Below the pieces are notes generated by a model, which was given only the letters and a program-made list of their open reading frames with translations, was not told the DNA's origin and ran no database searches. Made by a program: the position numbers and the translations under genes. 8,457 bases of DNA from assembly GCA_017559555.1 (NCBI GenBank), contig JAFYRH010000102.1, positions 1 through 8,457 on the forward strand, given 5' to 3'. This document shows positions 1 to 7,500 of this stretch, piece by piece (the first letter of the stretch is position 1; each line of letters starts with the position of its first letter). The DNA is from Clostridia bacterium (GTDB lineage: Bacteria; Bacillota; Clostridia; Oscillospirales; CAG-272).

Positions 1-1430
1 ACATGCGTACCGACTCTGTTCGTGTCTCTGCCGATGCACAAAATGCCGCACGCGATTTCATTATGCAAAAGTACGGCGCACAATATTGTCCCGAAACGGC
101 AAGAGTTTACAAATCTCGCGCAGGCGCGCAAGATGCACACGAAGCAATTCGTCCTTCCCGTGTAGAACTTGAGCCCGCAATGATTCGCCGTCAACTCACC
201 CCCGATCAATTCAAACTTTATAAACTCATTTGGGAGTGCTTTATCGCAAGCCAAATGGAATCCGCTACTTTGAACACCATCAGCATTGATTTGAGTGTCG
301 CAGGTTATCTCTTCCGCACAAGCGGATATTCTGTTGCATTCCAAGGTTACATGGCAGTGTTTGAAGCTACCGAGGAAACCAATGCAAACGATCACGAACC
401 CAAGGCTATTAAGGATATTCGCCTGCCCGAGCTTGAAATGGGCGACGAGCTTTCTGCCGAGGATGCCGAATTGACACAGCACTTCACCGAGCCTCCCGTA
501 AGATACAACGATGCATCCCTTATCAAGATGCTCAAGGATCTTGATATCGGCCGTCCCAGTACCTATGCAACCATCATCAGCACTATCATCACACGCAACT
601 ATGTTAAGCGCGAGGGCAAGGCATTTGTTCCCACACCTCTTGGCATAGTAACCAACCAATTGATGGAGCAAAATTTCCAAACCATCGTAGACTACGGCTT
701 TACCGCAGAAATGGAACGTGACCTCGATAAAATCGAAGAGGGCGACGAGGAAATGCTGAACGTTCTCAAAAAGTTCTGGGCAGATTTCTCCCGTCAATTG
801 GAAGAGGCTGAAAAGAACATCGGTCAAAAGAGCATTGAGATTCCTCCCGAAGAAACCGACATCATTTGCGAAAAGTGCGGCAGCCGCATGATCGTTCGCA
901 ACGGTCGTTTTGGCAAATTTGCCGCTTGTCCCAACTATCCCACCTGCCGCAACACCAAACCCTTGACTCCTCCCGAAGCAGAAAAGCCCGAAGAGACCGA
1001 GCCTGCTGTTGTTGAGGAAGAAGTAAAAGAACCCGCAAAGAAGGCAACAGTTGTTGCAGATTTCAAGTGCGAAAAGTGTGGTGGCGATATGGTTTTGCGT
1101 AAGGGTAAGTTCGGTACCTTCTATGCGTGCGCACGTTACCCCGAGTGCCGCTTCACCAAGGCGCGCGTACACGAGGTTGGCGCAAAGTGTCCCAAATGTG
1201 AAGCTAAGATTTTGACCAAATACGGTCGCAACCGCACCGTTTTCTATAGCTGCGAACGTTATCCCGAATGTGATTTCTCTTCTTGGGATGTTCCCACCAA
1301 TGAGCTTTGTCCCACCTGCGGCAAAATGCTGTTCCGCAAAAAGGGCAAGAGCATGCTCGTTTGCCACGATGAGGCTTGCAAATATAGTCGCGAAATTCCC
1401 GCAACCTCAAAAGAGCAAGGCGAAGAATAA
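1..1430 (+). CDS. topA: DNA topoisomerase I, type IA, C-terminal part (5' truncated by window edge)
   Basis: TopA relaxes negatively supercoiled DNA by cutting one strand through a 5'-phosphotyrosine link. The window opens inside the gene. The first two bases (ac) end a codon directly before MRTDS-VRVS, the family's active-site strip, where a Tyr precedes this motif; TAC would fit, so the cut lies in the catalytic Tyr codon. Counting from the Met at base 3, further family motifs are [11 protein letters not shown] (about 42-52), LYKLIW..F.ASQM (about 72-85), DIGRPSTYA (about 181-189) and [17 protein letters not shown]. Four C4 zinc ribbons follow, with first cysteines at about 289, 356, 396 and 436. 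An acidic Pro/Glu-rich linker separates ribbons 1 and 2. Full-length Firmicutes TopA is about 690 residues, so roughly a third is missing upstream. The TAA stop shares one base with the trmFO ATG, implying translational coupling. The Met at base 3 is not the real start. Confidence 0.97.
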   Translation, partial: MRTDSVRVSADAQNAARDFIMQKYGAQYCPETARVYKSRAGAQDAHEAIRPSRVELEPAMIRRQLTPDQFKLYKLIWECFIASQMESATLNTISIDLSVAGYLFRTSGYSVAFQGYMAVFEATEETNANDHEPKAIKDIRLPELEMGDELSAEDAELTQHFTEPPVRYNDASLIKMLKDLDIGRPSTYATIISTIITRNYVKREGKAFVPTPLGIVTNQLMEQNFQTIVDYGFTAEMERDLDKIEEGDEEMLNVLKKFWADFSRQLEEAEKNIGQKSIEIPPEETDIICEKCGSRMIVRNGRFGKFAACPNYPTCRNTKPLTPPEAEKPEETEPAVVEEEVKEPAKKATVVADFKCEKCGGDMVLRKGKFGTFYACARYPECRFTKARVHEVGAKCPKCEAKILTKYGRNRTVFYSCERYPECDFSSWDVPTNELCPTCGKMLFRKKGKSMLVCHDEACKYSREIPATSKEQGEE

Positions 1431-2758
1431 TGAGTATGTCACACATCAACATTTATGGCGCAGGGCTTGCAGGCTGTGAAGCAGCCTGGCAAGCCGCACA
1501 GCGCGGTGTCAAGGTAAGGCTTTTTGAAATGAAGCCCCGCAAAATGACGCCCGCGCACCATTCCAATGGTTTTGCAGAACTTGTATGTTCTAATTCTTTG
1601 CGTTCGGATTGTGTTTCCAACGCAGTTGGACTCCTCAAAGAGGAGATGCGCCGTTTCGATTCTTTGATTATGCAAGCGGCAGATGCGACGCGTGTTCCAG
1701 CAGGATCTGCATTGGCAGTCGACCGCACCAAATTTTAACAGTATATAAACCATAGCATCCGTAACCATCCCAATATCGAGGTGGTAGAAGAAGAGGTTTC
1801 CTCTCTCGAAGAGGGAACTGTCACCGTGATTGCTACGGGGCCTCTGACCTCGGATGCTATGGCAGAATTTATCAAAAACGACCTCGGCTGTGGCAACTTG
1901 CATTTCTTTGATGCAGCTGCACCTATCGTCGATGCCTCTACCATCAATATGGACGTTGCATTTTTTGCATCTCGCTACGATAAGGGGGATGCCGATTATA
2001 TCAACTGTACCATGAACAAAGAGCAGTACGATGCTTTTTGGCAAGCTCTTACCACCGCGGAAGAAGCCGAACTCAAAGAGTTTGACAAAGAAAGCCAAAA
2101 GAACGTTAAGGTTTTTGAAGGCTGTATGCCTGTTGAAGTAATGGCAAAGAGAGGGTATGAAACCTTGTGTTATGGTCCGCTCAAGCCCGTTGGCTTGGTT
2201 GACCCCCGTGTAGGCAAGGAGTCTTATGCTGTTGTTCAGCTTCGCAAAGAGAACCGCGAGGGCACAATGTTCAATCTCGTTGGCTTCCAAACACATCTGA
2301 CTTTCCCCGAGCAGAGAAGAGTGTTCCGTATGATTCCCGGACTTGAAAATGCAGAGTTTTTACGTTACGGTGTTATGCACCGCAACACCTATCTCAACTC
2401 TCCCGGCATTCTCGATAATACCTACGCAATGAACGCACGTCCCGATGTCTTTTTTGCAGGACAAATGACGGGTGTTGAGGGCTACGTAGAGTCAGCCGGA
2501 AGCGGACTGCTCGCAGGCATTAACGCAGCGAACCGCGCACTCGGTAAAGACAAGCTTGCCCTGCCTGCCGAAACCATGCTTGGCGCTATGGCAGACTACG
2601 TCAGCCGCGGCGGCACCGGTGCTTTTGCGCCAATGAACGCAAACTTTGGCATTGTAACACCGCTTGGCTACCGTGTTAAGGGCGGCAAAGCCGCTAAAAA
2701 CGAAAAACTTGCAGAGCGTGCGCTGTCTATTATCGACCAAACGCTCGCAACACTTTAA
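1430..2758 (+). pseudogene. trmFO: trmFO, tRNA m5U54 methyltransferase (folate/FAD-dependent), interrupted by one in-frame stop
   Basis: TrmFO methylates U54 in the tRNA T-loop using methylene-tetrahydrofolate and FAD. The reading frame spans 442 positions, the normal family length (about 435-440). Codon 103 is TAA, which splits it into a 102-residue N part and a 339-codon C part in the same frame. The N part holds the FAD-binding GAGLAG (10-15) and the LVCSNSLRS strip with Cys53. The C part holds FEGCMPVEVMAKRG with Cys232. These match the two functional cysteines known in the Bacillus enzyme (53 and 226). GFQTHL, RYGVMHRNT and FAGQMTGVEGYVES also lie in the C part. Both halves look well conserved. 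The start ATG overlaps the topA stop, with AAGG at 1417-1420 nine bases upstream; the ATG at 1436 is a weaker alternative. The only early start for the C part, GTG at 1781, is an internal Val codon without a clear ribosome site. This could be a recent pseudogene, strain variant or assembly/read error. I am sure of the identity but not of inactivity. Confidence 0.9.
1736..1738 (+). other. Premature in-frame TAA inside trmFO
   Basis: The codon following ALAVDRTKF is TAA, and the same frame resumes at once with QYINHSIRNHPNIEVV. That aligns without any gap to remembered TrmFO homologues, in which this position is usually Ser or Ala in the F-S/A-x-Y/V-I/V-T context. A Ser TCA to TAA change (one base) would explain it; a frameshift would not, since the frame is the same on both sides. 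TCA codons do occur elsewhere in this gene (1439 and 2492). Confidence 0.9.
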
Positions 2759-2777
2759 TCAAGATCAAAAGACTAAC

Positions 2778-2786
2778 AAAGGAGGT
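2778..2786 (+). promoter_or_regulatory. Strong Shine-Dalgarno of rnc
   Basis: AAAGGAGGT lies five bases before the ATG at 2792, a near-perfect anti-16S match. It is the strongest ribosome site in the window and fixes the rnc start. It sits in the 33-nt gap after trmFO, the longest gap here, so rnc can be translated independently of the broken trmFO frame. Confidence 0.85.
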
Positions 2787-2791
2787 GCAAT

Positions 2792-3514
2792 ATGGCAATT
2801 TCTCTAACTGTTTTACAAGAGCGCGTTGGCTATCATTTCGACAATATCAGCTATTTGGAGCGTGCGGTAACACACTCGTCTTATTCCAACGAGACAGGTG
2901 CACGCAATCATCACTTGCTCTGCAACGAGCGATTGGAATTTTTGGGAGATTCCGTGCTCTCCTTGGTGGTCAGCAACTATCTCTATACGCATTTTTCCGA
3001 GTACCCCGAGGGAACGCTCACACGCATCCGCTCTGCAGTAGTTTGTGAGGCGGCATTGGCTTCCTTTGCTGAAAAGATCGGACTTGGCGAATTTCTTTTG
3101 CTTGGCAAGGGAGAGGCACAAAACGGCGGAGCGCAAAAGCCTGCCATTTTGGCGGATGCTTTCGAAGCGCTTCTTGCTGCTATCTATCTCGATGCAGGAG
3201 CCGAAGTGGGCATGCAATCGGTTGCAAAATTCCTTTTGCCAATGGTGAAATCGGCAATGGACGTTCTTCCCGAAATGGGTGACGTTCGCATCGATAGCAA
3301 ATCGCGTTTACAGGAATTCATTCAACAAGACCGCGAACAAAAAGAGGTACTCGAATATCGCTTGACGGGCGAGAGCGGTCCTGACCACAACAAGACCTTC
3401 ACGGTTGACCTTTATCTTGGCGCAAACTGTATCGGTAGTGGACAAGGCCACTCCAAAAAGGCAGCAGAACAAGCAGCGGCAAAGGCAGCTTTGTCGTTGT
3501 TTGGACTTATCTGA
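2792..3514 (+). CDS. rnc: Ribonuclease III
   Basis: RNase III cuts double-stranded RNA, processing 16S/23S rRNA precursors and some mRNAs in the cytoplasm. The 240-residue protein has the usual length and two-domain layout. The catalytic domain (about 1-150) carries the signature NERLEFLGDSVL at 45-56, which supplies Glu46, Glu49 and Asp53. Glu73 lies in YPEGTLTRIR, and ADAFEALLAAIYLDAG supplies Asp122 and Glu125; together these are the expected Mg2+ ligands. The C-terminal double-stranded RNA-binding domain (about 168-238) contains SRLQEFIQ, GPDHNKTFTV and GSGQGHSKKAAEQAAAKAAL. All key residues are present and nothing suggests loss of function. The start is fixed by a strong ribosome site. 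The TGA stop is one base from the next ATG. In Firmicutes rnc commonly sits just upstream of smc and ftsY, as here, but the usual upstream partner acpP is absent and trmFO takes its place. Confidence 0.97.
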   Translation: MAISLTVLQERVGYHFDNISYLERAVTHSSYSNETGARNHHLLCNERLEFLGDSVLSLVVSNYLYTHFSEYPEGTLTRIRSAVVCEAALASFAEKIGLGEFLLLGKGEAQNGGAQKPAILADAFEALLAAIYLDAGAEVGMQSVAKFLLPMVKSAMDVLPEMGDVRIDSKSRLQEFIQQDREQKEVLEYRLTGESGPDHNKTFTVDLYLGANCIGSGQGHSKKAAEQAAAKAALSLFGLI

Positions 3515-3515
3515 T

Positions 3516-4535
3516 ATGCGCCACGTCAACATTCCCGTTTTCATTCCGCATTTGGGGTGTCCCAACCAATGCGTGTTTTGCAATCAACGCTCTATCTCCG
3601 AGCACCAAGAGTTCTCCGAGGAGAGCGTAAGGGACGAAATCGAGCGGGTTTTATCAACTCTTTCTGTCACAGATGAAGCCGAAATCGCCTTTTTTGGCGG
3701 TTCGTTTACGGGCATCGAAAGAGACCTTATGTGCCGCCTTTTGGATTTGGCAGAATCCTACGTTAAGGAGGGCAGGGTAAAGGCGATTCGTCTTTCCACA
3801 AGACCCGATTACATTGATGACGAAATTTTATCTATTCTTGCGCGATATTCAGTCAAAACTATCGAACTCGGACTCCAAAGTATGGATGATGCCGTGCTTT
3901 TGGCGTGTCGACGGGGGCATACCGCAAAACAGGCAGAGGATGCCTGCCGAGCGGTTGCTAGGGCAGGATTCTCGCTTGTTGGGCAAATGATGATAGGACT
4001 CCCCGGCGCCAATGCCGAAAGTGAGATCAAAACTGCGCAAAAAATCTGCCAATTGGGGGCATCCGCCGTGCGGATCTATCCCACCGTCGTGTTTTACGAC
4101 ACCCCTCTGTGCGAAATGGCACAACACGGAGCGTACGCGCCTCTCTCGGTTGAGGAGGCGATTGAACGTACAGCACCCGTGTTGCAAATTTTTCGCGCGC
4201 GCGCGCTCCCGTGCATACGCGTGGGGCTGTGTGCAACAGAGAGTTTAACCTCACCCGAGGCCGTATATGCCGGTCCCAACCATCCCGCCCTTGGCGAGAT
4301 GATTCTTGGTGAATGCCTTTATCAAAAGGTGAAGGAGGCAGTACTGCAATCGGGACTTGCAGGAGAGGGAATTGTTTTGGAGGTTCCTCCACGGGAGCTT
4401 TCCGCCACCGTCGGTCAACACCGACGCAACATTGAAAAATTACAACGCGAAACGGGCGTCACCGTCCATCGCGTAGTCGCTTGTGAGAGTCTTGTGGAGT
4501 GCCGTGTGCTTCCACACTCTCAAAAAACGGTTTAG
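3516..4535 (+). CDS. Stand-alone Elp3-like radical SAM protein of unknown function
   Basis: The 339-residue protein binds an iron-sulfur cluster and S-adenosylmethionine, judged by CPNQCVFC: Cys15, Cys19 and Cys22 form the CX3CX2C radical SAM motif. Other core motifs are GGSFTG (61-66, the SAM-binding glycines), RLSTRPDYID (92-101), IELGLQSMD (116-124) and GQMMIGLPG (156-164). The C-terminal part has the GPNHPALGEM strip (253-262), typical of the small radical SAM family related to Elp3. The acetyltransferase domain of true Elp3 is missing, so tRNA U34 modification should not be assumed. I chose the ATG one base after the rnc stop because the more upstream in-frame ATG (3405) would overlap the RNase III double-stranded RNA-binding domain. 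Only a weak TTTGGA precedes it, so translation is probably coupled to rnc. Codon use is more mixed than in smc (AGG, CGA, CGG, TCA and TTA occur). The TAG stop overlaps the smc ribosome site. As I recall, this gene is repeatedly found between rnc and smc in Clostridia. Its substrate is unknown to me. Confidence 0.9.
   Translation: MRHVNIPVFIPHLGCPNQCVFCNQRSISEHQEFSEESVRDEIERVLSTLSVTDEAEIAFFGGSFTGIERDLMCRLLDLAESYVKEGRVKAIRLSTRPDYIDDEILSILARYSVKTIELGLQSMDDAVLLACRRGHTAKQAEDACRAVARAGFSLVGQMMIGLPGANAESEIKTAQKICQLGASAVRIYPTVVFYDTPLCEMAQHGAYAPLSVEEAIERTAPVLQIFRARALPCIRVGLCATESLTSPEAVYAGPNHPALGEMILGECLYQKVKEAVLQSGLAGEGIVLEVPPRELSATVGQHRRNIEKLQRETGVTVHRVVACESLVECRVLPHSQKTV
4194..4206 (+). repeat. (CG)6 dinucleotide tract inside the radical SAM gene
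   Basis: Thirteen bases of strictly alternating C and G follow a short T-run and encode part of FRARAL. Nothing comparable occurs elsewhere in the window. It is probably just consecutive CGC/GCG codons for Arg-Ala-Arg-Ala. Confidence 0.8.
4409..4426 (+). other. Perfect 7-bp inverted repeat with CAAC loop in the radical SAM coding region
   Basis: CGTCGGT at 4409-4415 pairs fully with ACCGACG at 4420-4426 across a four-base CAAC loop. It has no T-run behind it, so it is not a factor-independent terminator. It lies about 120 bases before the smc start and encodes TVGQHRR, so it may be only a by-product of coding. Confidence 0.5.
4484..4522 (+). other. Imperfect inverted repeat just upstream of the smc ribosome site
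   Basis: TGAGAGT (4484-4490) pairs with ACTCTCA (4516-4522), and GTGGA (4494-4498) pairs with TCCAC (4511-4515). The left arm carries a three-base bulge and the loop is 12 bases. A competing compact hairpin, GTGTG-CTTC-CACAC (4504-4517), uses overlapping bases. An A-run, not a T-run, follows, so it is not a terminator. It lies within the last codons of the radical SAM gene, 11 bases before the smc Shine-Dalgarno. Any role in smc translation is speculation. Confidence 0.45.
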
Positions 4536-4540
4536 GAGGA
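4534..4540 (+). promoter_or_regulatory. Shine-Dalgarno of smc, deciding a GTG start
   Basis: AGGAGGA overlaps the TAG stop (4533-4535) of the radical SAM gene and ends eight bases before GTG at 4549. That start gives the expected SMC N-terminus (M)[13 protein letters not shown]. The upstream in-frame ATG at 4483 would add 22 residues absent from the family and would overlap the radical SAM gene. Confidence 0.88.
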
Positions 4541-4548
4541 TAGACACT

Positions 4549-7500
4549 GTGTACTTAAAGTCATTGGAAATGCAAGGCTTCAAATCTTTCCCCGATAAGA
4601 CCAAACTCGTGTTTGAAAGCGAGACAAAGGTTGATCTTATCAATGAGGATGGCAACGGAAGCCACGGCGTTACGGTCATCGTAGGCCCTAACGGTTCGGG
4701 AAAATCGAATATTGCCGACGCTATGCGTTGGGTACTCGGTGAAATCTCGTCCAAGAGCTTGCGTGGTAGCAAAATGGAGGACGTTATCTTTGGCGGTGCC
4801 GACAGTCGCCGTCCTATGGGATATGCCGAGGTATCGGTCACCTTTGATAACCGCGGAGAATTTGCAAAATTGGATTGCCCCTACGATGAGGTTACAGTTA
4901 CCCGTCGCTACTACCGTTCGGGCGACAGTGAATATTTTATCAACCGCAAAGGCGTTCGTCTCAAGGATATTTACGAGCTCTTTATGAATACGGGTGTTGG
5001 CCGTGACGGTTACTCCATCATCGGTCAGGGTCGTATCGCAGAAATGGTATCCCGTAAGAGCGAAGAGCGCCGCAGCGTGTTTGAGGATGCTTCGGGTATT
5101 GCAAAATACCGTTACAAGAAAAACGAAGCAGAAAGAAAGCTTGCCGCAACCGAGGATAATATGCTGCGTGCAAACGATATCTTCCAAGAGGTATCGGCGC
5201 AGGTAGGTCCCTTGCAAAAGGAAGCTGAAAAAGCCAAAAAGGCAATTGAGCTGATGGAAAACAAGAAGAAAGCAGACGTCAGCCTTTGGCTTTACGATAC
5301 CGAAAAGCTGCATGATGAGTTGGCTTCTGCTGAGGAGGCAATGAAGCGCGCAACCTTCGATCTGCAAATGGCAGAGGACGGCATTCAATCTCTTGAGACT
5401 CAAAATGCAAAACTGTTCGAGGCTTCGCAAAGCAGCAAAAAGGAATCCGAAGAGCTCTTGACACAAATTCGCGAGCAAACCGACCGTTGCCATCAACTCG
5501 AGAGTGAATATCGCGTAGCAGAGAATACCGTTTCTCACGCAAAAGAACTGATTGCCGCAACGCAGGGTAGCGTAGGTGGCACCGAAAAGGCTTTGCAAAA
5601 CGAAATGGAAGCTTGCTCCAAGCACACCGCACATATCGCGCAGTTGCAAGAGAGAGGCGAAGAACTCATCAAGGAGCAAGAAAAGCTTACCGTTGAGCAA
5701 ACACACTTGACTGCAAAGGCAAGCGAGCTTGAAGCAAACGTTGCACAAGCACTTGAGGACATTCGCGCTCTTGAGAACGAAGCGGTAGACGTTAAGGTTC
5801 GCATTTCTGTTCTTGAAAACGCAAAGAATTCCGATACCGATAAAAACAGTTCGGCATTGACCGAGCTTGAAGGTTACCGTAAGATTTCCGACGAACTCAC
5901 CGAGCAGTGTGCCGTCAAGGAGCGCGCGGTTGCCGCATACGATGCAGAGATTGCAAGTATCGATGGAGATATCTCCAAGCATGAGCAACTTCTTGCCGAT
6001 GCTACCGCATCTCTCAAAGCAAATACTGCAAAACTGAATAACGAAACTTTCCGCCGCGATTCGATTGCACAACGTATTTCTACGTTCAAGGCAATGGAAG
6101 AGCAATTTGAGGGCTACTCCAATGCTGTTCGTTACGTTATGAAGCAATACGGAGAAGGGAAGATCACCGACGCACACGGTGCCCCCTGCGGAACCATCTA
6201 CGGTCCTCTTTCCAAAGTTATCTCCGTCAGCGACAAATATTTGACCGCTATTGAGATTGCTCTTGGCGCAAATCTGCAAAACATTGTTGTTGAAGATGAA
6301 GCTACCGCAAAGGCAGCAATGCATACCCTCAAGCGCGGTGAAGCGGGTAGAGCAACCTTCTTTCCCTTGACTTCTATGAAGGCAAGCGAGCCCACCAAAG
6401 AGATTGCAGATGCCGCAGGATTTGAAGGCTACATTGGTGTTGCCGATACTTTGGTAGATGCCAAAAAGGAATTTAGCCAAGTACTTTCTTCCTTGCTTGG
6501 CAGAATCGTTGTCTTCGATAACATCGAGCACGCAAGCGTTATGGCAAAGGCATTGCATTATCGCGTACGTGTTGTTACCCTCGACGGTCAACAAATCAAC
6601 GCAGGCGGTTCCTTCACGGGTGGTTCTGTGCGCACCGGCAACGGTATCCTTTCCCGTGCGGGCGAGATCAAACGCTTGGAGACCGAGCTTGAAGAGCGCA
6701 AGGCTGCTGTCGAAAAGCTCGAGGCTGAGGTTGCAAAGCTGACCGAAGAAGTTCAAAATGCTGAGGACGAAAAGTACGCGGCTGAGGATCGTCGCGAGCT
6801 GATTGCAGTTCTTCGCAACACCGAAAACAGCCAACTCGATCAACTCCGCGCCAAAAAGGACGCAAACGATACACTTCTCACCAAGCTCCGTGCCGATATG
6901 CAGGAATATGAGAATGCAAAAATCAAATACGAAGAAGATATCGAAACGCTCACAACCGAGGCAAAGACACTTCGTCACCGCATTGGTGAGATGACCGATT
7001 TCCGTATGGAAAAGGATGCAGAGCGTGGCGAAATTATTCTGCGACTCGACGAAATTTCGAGAAGCTTGACCGAACTCTATATCCGCATTAGCGAAAACCA
7101 AAAGGATATCGACACGGCTACTATGCTCAAGACCGCTTCCGAAGAGCGAATCGAGACCTTCAACCGCGAAATGATGACGCTTTCCGGCAGAATCAATACG
7201 CAAACCGAACAAATTCGCTTGACCAATGAGGCGATGGAAGCCAACCGTAAGGCGCACACTGCAGCAACCGCAGAACTCGAACGCCTCAATGAAAAGCGCA
7301 GTATTGCAGAAAAAGACAACTTCGAATTTGAGCGTAAACTCAATGAGTTAAATGCCAAATTGCGTGATAGAATGAATCACAAGGAGCTCGTATTCCGCGA
7401 GCACACCAAGTGTGAATCTAAGCTTGCCAATCTGCGCGATACACAGGATAAGCTTGCAACCAAACTTTGGGATGATTACGAGCTTACCCGTGCCGATGCA

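Noticed and set aside
1736..1738. Stop-codon reassignment or a selenocysteine-like recoding signal
   Set aside because: The codon is TAA, which also terminates topA and smc. Neighbouring genes stop at TGA and TAG as expected, and no recoding stem-loop is evident just downstream.
1439..2296. A 285-residue minus-strand open frame across trmFO, spanning the premature stop
   Set aside because: It is also in codon register with trmFO, whose protein matches the family throughout. The antisense product resembles nothing known to me.
2681..2700. GC-rich hairpin GCGGC-AAA-GCCGC near the end of trmFO as a terminator
   Set aside because: It is followed by TAAAAA, not a T-run, lies inside coding sequence (GGKAAK) and has no T-run on the other strand in the right place.
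1781..2758. A separate 325-residue gene starting at GTG 1781
   Set aside because: The GTG is the ordinary Val codon in the NIEVVEEE region of TrmFO, without a clear ribosome site, and the product would lack the FAD-binding N-terminus. It is the tail of the interrupted trmFO.
3405..3515. An upstream start for the radical SAM gene at ATG 3405
   Set aside because: It would overlap the conserved RNase III double-stranded RNA-binding domain, and its 37 extra residues have no radical SAM similarity. The family normally begins shortly before the cysteine motif.
4483..4548. An upstream smc start at ATG 4483
   Set aside because: A strong Shine-Dalgarno at 4534-4540 points to GTG 4549, which gives the canonical SMC N-terminus; the upstream extension belongs to the radical SAM reading region.
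4561..7257. An 898-residue open frame on the minus strand
   Set aside because: It is in exact codon register with smc and exists because TTA, CTA and TCA are avoided there. Its translation is Cys/Leu/Phe-rich with no recognisable domain, and smc is unmistakable on the other strand.
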